NCBI GenBank assembly: GCA_030248065.1
Contig: JASAMV010005193.1
Location: 1-64,000 of the forward strand
Reading direction: 5' to 3'
Length of the DNA stretch: 64,000 bases
Origin: Rhynchonema sp. JSB1_4
Lineage: Eukaryota; Nematoda; Chromadorea; Monhysterida; Xyalidae
Shown piece by piece: positions 59,401 through 64,000 of this stretch; within the stretch, counting starts at the first letter, position 1; each line of letters starts with the position of its first letter. The notes beneath the pieces were generated by a model that was not told the DNA's origin, searched no databases, and was given only the letters and a program-made list of their open reading frames with translations. The position numbers were made by a program, and so were the translations under genes.

Positions 59401-60468
59401 GGAAAACCATTATGCTATACACCAACCGTGAAGTGACGGTCCAGGCACGTTGTCACACTGATGAGCACTGTCCTAGACATCATCAGTGCGAATGCAAATG
59501 GTCCAAATACATAGTTAGGTCCACATGGCCACGCGATGTACATGTTCCCCGTTATGCGTTCTTTAAAGGTCGATTTATACTTCTGACTTCCGGGAAGTAG
59601 AAGTCAATATCCGGAGAAGTCACTACCACAACACAGAAGTGTTCGGCAAGGCTATGATTGCTTGTGGTGATTGCCTGTTCCGCTCTGTCCATTGACCGCT
59701 GCCTGCCGCCTACTGTTCTTTCTCTGTTAATGAGCTGACCGAACGAGCAGTCACAAATTTCTGACTGCTACTGCCAGGCACAGGGTTGGGCAAAAAACGT
59801 TTTTTTTTTAAAAATCGTTTTTTTAAAACGCCCAGATGACCAAAATATGCCCCCAAAAAAATTGGAAAACGCTCATGTTGCGAAGAAAACCTGGTTAAAT
59901 GAAGTAATTCTATGTGTTCTGAGGCAAAATAAACGGGTTTCAACCCTTTTCTAGCGAGTTGCTAAGATCCCATATCAGACCCGCATCGTGGGACCAACTT
60001 TGGCCGGGGTCATCACTGAAAGTCAAACTCCGTATATCGACGTACCTCGACAAAGTAAAAATTGGTCGAAAATTTTTTGAAAAAAATGGGACAAAAAATT
60101 GATTTTCCTTGATAATCAGGGTACTTCCCCTGAAAAATCAGGGAAAATCAAGGAAATTCAGGATTTAAAAAAAACGAAAAACGACCCAGGCGTTTTTTTT
60201 TAAAAAAACGTCGTTTTTTTAAGAAAAAACGCCGTCGTTTTTTTTGCCCAACCCTGGCCAGGCAGTCACAGAGTATAAACCGACCTTAACTGTATTTCCA
60301 TTCCACATTGAAGGCACTGAGCTGAACCTCAGCTGCAAATACGATCGACAGTGGTCATGGCGCATGGGGATGGGGCAGATCGAACAAAAATGGAAAGTTG
60401 TGAAATGCGTGGACGGCCAGTGGATGGACGTGTACCGTGTGTGGGACGTGGAGGAACAATGTGAATGA
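56407..60468 (+). CDS. secreted C-type lectin, right-arm copy
   Basis: Exon 1 (56407-56576) starts at an ATG, encodes a hydrophobic signal peptide (MFVLACCTLAL) and begins the lectin domain (SWHEGVCYIV). Exons 57743-57872, 58237-58319 and 58743-58921 follow in perfect phase with FCADEQLW, FWTGAFAPDH, FIWLADGSKV, NEPDGKPE and HWFLCEQ. These are the standard C-type lectin landmarks, including an EPD motif that in some family members binds calcium and sugar. Exon 5 starts at 59244 (CAIPKRLL). A Cys-rich CHTDEHCP segment (about 59400-59510) and a final exon ending CVDGQW...EEQCE at 60468 suggest CCP- or WAP-like modules; their junctions are unresolved. Introns hold two transposon complexes. Confidence 0.75.
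56996..57501. mobile_element. hAT-like MITE, CAGGGTTGGGC family, copy 3
   Basis: 8-bp duplication GTCACAGC at 56988-56995 and 57502-57509. Lies in lectin intron 1. Confidence 0.93.
59567..60285. mobile_element. TTAA element in the right lectin gene
   Basis: TTAA at 59563-59566 and 60286-60289; ends AGGTCGATTTATAC / inverse of GGTCGGTTTATAC. The left arm has the empty TTAA near 32031-32034. An hAT MITE is nested at 59781-60256. Confidence 0.92.
59781..60256. mobile_element. hAT-like MITE, CAGGGTTGGGC family, copy 4
   Basis: 8-bp duplication GCCAGGCA at 59773-59780 and 60257-60264, inside the TTAA element. Confidence 0.93.
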
Positions 60469-61730
60469 CAGCTACAATTTTGAGGACACAACACGGCGAC
60501 ATGTGATACATTACAGATATCTCAGATTGTAAGTTAGAGCACGGGACAACAAGAAGCATAAAGTAGGATCTGCAAAACTGGCCGTATTTGTATGACTGCT
60601 CACAAAGTTCAGCGCATCAATTATCTGTCAATTCACTTTAAAGTTTTCCGGCTTGAAATTTTCTTGCGGAGTACCAAATACAAAAAAAAATGCAAGAATT
60701 GTTTGATGCGATTAGATCTCAGGCCATCTCATTAAAATGGGCCACTTTTGAAACTTCCATTAGAGTGTTTTGGTTCGCTTGAATCTCACGAACACGAGCT
60801 CGATGTACATACATACGTTAACTAGCACAGAGAGAGTAGAGAAAGGTCATCAACACAACATGTGAGCTTCTCAACCAAGCAGTAGGTTTTGAAAAGTTTT
60901 TGAAAAAAGAAAAAGGTTTCTCCAACCCCTCGGAATTCTAAGTTGCGTTCGGCGAGTGTTTTGGGTACCATTACGTTGCGACCTCTGGCAAGGTACAAAC
61001 AAGTACCAACATAAAGTACTCATAATGATGTGTCCGAAGTTCTTATCAGTCAGGTTTTAGCAATGTGTGTTGCTTGTTGTGCGTTTGTTTGTGGAACGCA
61101 CGCTGGTAAATTATTATAATCATATTCAGCACACCAATATCGAAGGTGGGGTCCGGAAAACTACAGTTTGAGACCCCGCCCAACACCTGACTGGTGAGTG
61201 GCGAATAATGTCAACTCTGAAATCGATATTCAAGTAGCTGATTTGAGCATCAGTTTTGATCAGAAGCTTTGGTAATATTTGTTTCTAAACCTATGCGTTC
61301 TTACGTTTACTGGTTTTGAAGTCAGCCGGATTGTGCCACACCACATGTACTCATGAACCGTGTTCTCGTATACAAAAAATGACCAAAGTTTAAACTATCA
61401 GAACACGACAATATGTATTTTTGATAAAATGAACTTTCCAACTTGTTTGAAACGAAGCTCGCCTGTTTTGCAAACATCAGTCAGCAAAGCGACCGTGAAA
61501 GTGAGCGTTTGAGGAGGGCCGTGAGCCAGCAGCGCGCTGATTGGCTGTTGCTTATTAGGCGCTTTATCCTGAATAACGTGCTGCCGACCCCGTGTTGACA
61601 TGGCGGTAGTCAATGAGACGATACAAGGGTCAAGTTTAACCTTGGACACAGAATGAAAATCGCAGGAATGTGGCGTATCAGGTCACTCTGCTGTCTGCTG
61701 CGTCCTGAAGAGACCTTGTTTCCGTGTAAG

Positions 61731-61912
61731 GGCAAACTACACCAACACCAGCCCGATTTTAAAGGTGGTGTGTATTTAAAACGAACAGAAAGAGAAAATC
61801 ATCATGCTCCACTTTGTATTCTTTCGACGTGCAACATTTCCCAAATCAGCAGTCTGAATGTTTCACAATTCTGCCAGCTGCGAAATCGGGTTCGTGTTTG
61901 CGTAGTTTGCCT
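61731..61912. mobile_element. foldback MITE, AGGCAAACTACGCCA family, right arm
   Basis: Inverse of 30184-30367. Confidence 0.8.
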
Positions 61913-61919
61913 ATACAAC

Positions 61920-62760
61920 ACAAGCTTAAAGGGCTCGGGACATAACCGAAGGAAGGGTGGCAGGGCATATTGGTATATACCGTTGGAAAACATTCCGACA
62001 GCCTACGTTACACACAAGTTTTAAGCTCCTTGGGGATTCGCTATCTCTCGGTAGAGGGACTTTTCATTCCAGAAAAAAGTGAATTTTTTCACAACTTGGA
62101 ACCACCGGTGCAGAAACTCCAAATGAGCTGGACGTCAAGTAGCGCATGGATAGGGTTACAAAAGCTTCTGGATAACTTGCCACCACAACTTCAGTCGCTC
62201 AAACCATTGCTTCACTCGGTGAGGGGGCGAAACGTTCCAAAAATCGGCCATATTTTTCGAGAACACAAGTTTGTCCCTAAATATTGAGGCCGTGCTTTGC
62301 GCTGCAGAAATAGAAATGCAATGGGAAAATAGAGCATTGTCGAAAGTACCAGAAAATAAGGTTTTTAAATTTTGAAACTCTTGGCTACTCCGTGACAGGC
62401 CTAAAAATCCATTGAATTGCCATTAAGCCAGATGGTTACATTTATCGCCAGAATTGTGGCACAAAAAGGCCACAGATTGTATCGCATTCGCAACAAAAAA
62501 TCGAGAGAAAAGTCTGGTTTAGCAACTTGTCAAGGTCCGAAGACCCCAAGGTCTACAAATCTCCCGGGGCAGCCATAGCAATCTGAACACGATATTCAGC
62601 TATAAGTGCTGATTGTTGATAGCTATTGCAAATGTGATAGCACCAAAGAATGTATCACCAGAGTAGCTTTCGAACGATATATGACAAGCCCCCAAAAATT
62701 CTAACGCTTGGGAGCACAGGTTAAAAAATTGCTTTTTTGCAGATTCTGGAATGAACCGTC
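61920..62760. other. right-only segment, no gene recognised
   Basis: It replaces the sequence that in the left arm holds the right end of the Tc1-like element (29930-30165). One open frame (61970-62287) has no recognisable domain. Confidence 0.35.
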
Positions 62761-64000
62761 ACGTTCATTGATGCCGATTCGCTTGCTTTTTTCACTGCAA
62801 AACTTTGCCCAGTCTGTCGGTTGCCTGGCTGTTCTGCGAAAAGTTATGGTTCATTGAAAGCAACAAGCGAAATCATTTATTGCACACAACAAGGATCAAA
62901 ACTGATTTAACACAGCTCAGATGTTTCATTCAGCTCTCCCAGCCCACGCAGGCAACGATTCATTACCAGCCGGAGGCTATCAGCTGGCAATTTTGAAGAT
63001 TTATTTTTTAATTTTTTCTAATCATTGTGTTTGTGGAAGCCATTTTTAAAGCTTCTTACATTATTATTGTTCTTACATGATTCCAGTGTTCTCAACTTTT
63101 TTGCTGTTTGAAGCAATCCTGACAACATGGGGATTTGCGACGTGATAACGAGAGACGATTTTCATGGTTCAATAGCGTGAATTGAATGAAACACGAGATG
63201 TTTCAATGTTCAATAGAACCGGGTCGATCATCCGCACTCAGGAAGAATACGCTGCCCGTTTTCGTGGTGAACAAGTTCGTTGTGTTGCGTAATCAGAAAT
63301 TGTTCCCGGTGCCCCATTCCCCTGATTTATTGTCACCACTCGTTTTCTTCTTCTCGGTTATCTAAAAGATCGTCTATCCAACCGCCAAACCAACACAATG
63401 ATCTGGTGCAATTGGAAACACGAATCAGGGGTGTGCTGTGCTGGCCGCTATTGATGATGTGATTGATGCTCAATCGTGTGTTCCAAAGTTTCGCTGATCG
63501 GTTGCTACTTTGCTCTTAAAATTATGGTGATCTTGTTGGAAATTTCGACTTCTGAAGGTGCAACTAAATAAACTGATCTCAAAGCGCTGGGGTTCTTTGT
63601 TGGACACACAGCACACAAAAATCAGAAATTTCATGCCCTTCTGCACTGTTTTCGCAAGTGACGCGTATTAGCACCACAAATGTGCCTTGAAACATCAGGG
63701 ATCGGTGCGTTTCATTCAATTCATGCCATTCACAATATGCACAATCGCCTGACGACTTCTTTAAGCTATAAACGAACAATGTCCGTTCGGTCTATCACAT
63801 GCTATGGCCAAAAACATAGCAATCTTGAGGGTACTTTTGAATCACCCTGTATTTTCGTTTTTTGGGAACCTCAAACAGGACATTATTCTGGTGCTTGAAT
63901 TCGTTCGCTCCTGTTGACAGCTTATTGATTGGTACTGAAATGACTCGGAAACCTGAACCGGCGGTCAGCGTGCGTGAGTTGCGGTTGCAGCATCTCAGAT

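Larger units (their letters stand above)
48640..63981. repeat. right arm of the 36-kb palindrome
   Basis: Inverse of 28172-45520 block by block. Similarity ends at GCGTGAG (63975-63981); the last 19 bases of the window do not continue it. Right-only insertions include 52190-52337, 54714-55734, 55771-55891 and 59567-60285. Confidence 0.93.

Noticed and set aside
61970..62287. Right-only ORF of 105 residues
   Set aside because: No domain, no left-arm counterpart, and length unremarkable for chance.
28172..63981. Palindrome as a single-molecule sequencing artefact (unsplit hairpin read)
   Set aside because: Arms differ by many substitutions and by precise, target-duplicated insertions on each side. 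A collapsed-haplotype joining error is not excluded.

Overview
The window is eukaryotic. Its genes are split by short GT-AG introns (about 46-62 bases, many acceptors reading TTTCAG), and it is crowded with non-autonomous transposons. Short arrays of TTAGGC/GCCTAA hexamers, the nematode telomere unit, together with small introns point to a nematode. That placement is an inference; no species can be named.

Layout. 0.5-3.9 kb: remnant of a Polinton/Maverick (capsid C-terminal part, adenain-like protease, packaging ATPase with two stops, two accessory ORFs), carrying spliceosomal introns. 4.2-4.6 kb: minisatellite. 4.9-7.1 kb: 5'-truncated CR1/Rex1-like LINE with an (AAACG)n tail. 8.4-11.1 kb (minus): a compact seven-exon protein kinase gene whose fifth exon is separated from the fourth by a nested transposon. 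12.3-13.2 kb (minus): two exons of a small cysteine-rich membrane protein. 14.8-20.8 kb (minus): a trypsin-like serine protease with an intact catalytic triad; one intron holds a 2.9-kb TTAA-flanked composite containing a broken hAT transposase. 22.5-28.2 kb: foldback elements, an hAT MITE, a P/Q-rich gene fragment and a tRNA-like relic.

28,172-63,981: one very large, imperfect palindrome (arms about 17 and 15 kb, spacer about 3.1 kb). Each arm carries a C-type lectin gene. The right copy (plus strand) has a signal-peptide exon and a complete lectin domain; the left copy (minus) keeps the lectin-domain exons from the second onward, but I find no signal-peptide exon. A tRNA-like gene also lies in each arm, in opposite orientations.

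Because the arms are diverged copies, each serves as an empty-site control for insertions in the other. This reveals MITE families with clean target duplications: TA (Tc1/mariner-like), TTAA (piggyBac-like) and 8 bp (hAT-like, termini CAGGGTTGGGC, CAGTGG or AGGGCTCGC). Many elements are foldbacks, and several place TGAAACAT / ATGTTTCA at or near their centres.

The host genes do not form a pathway. The protease, the lectin and the cysteine-rich membrane protein would be surface or secreted products. All exon models were read by eye from reading frame, motif and splice phase, without alignment or transcript data.
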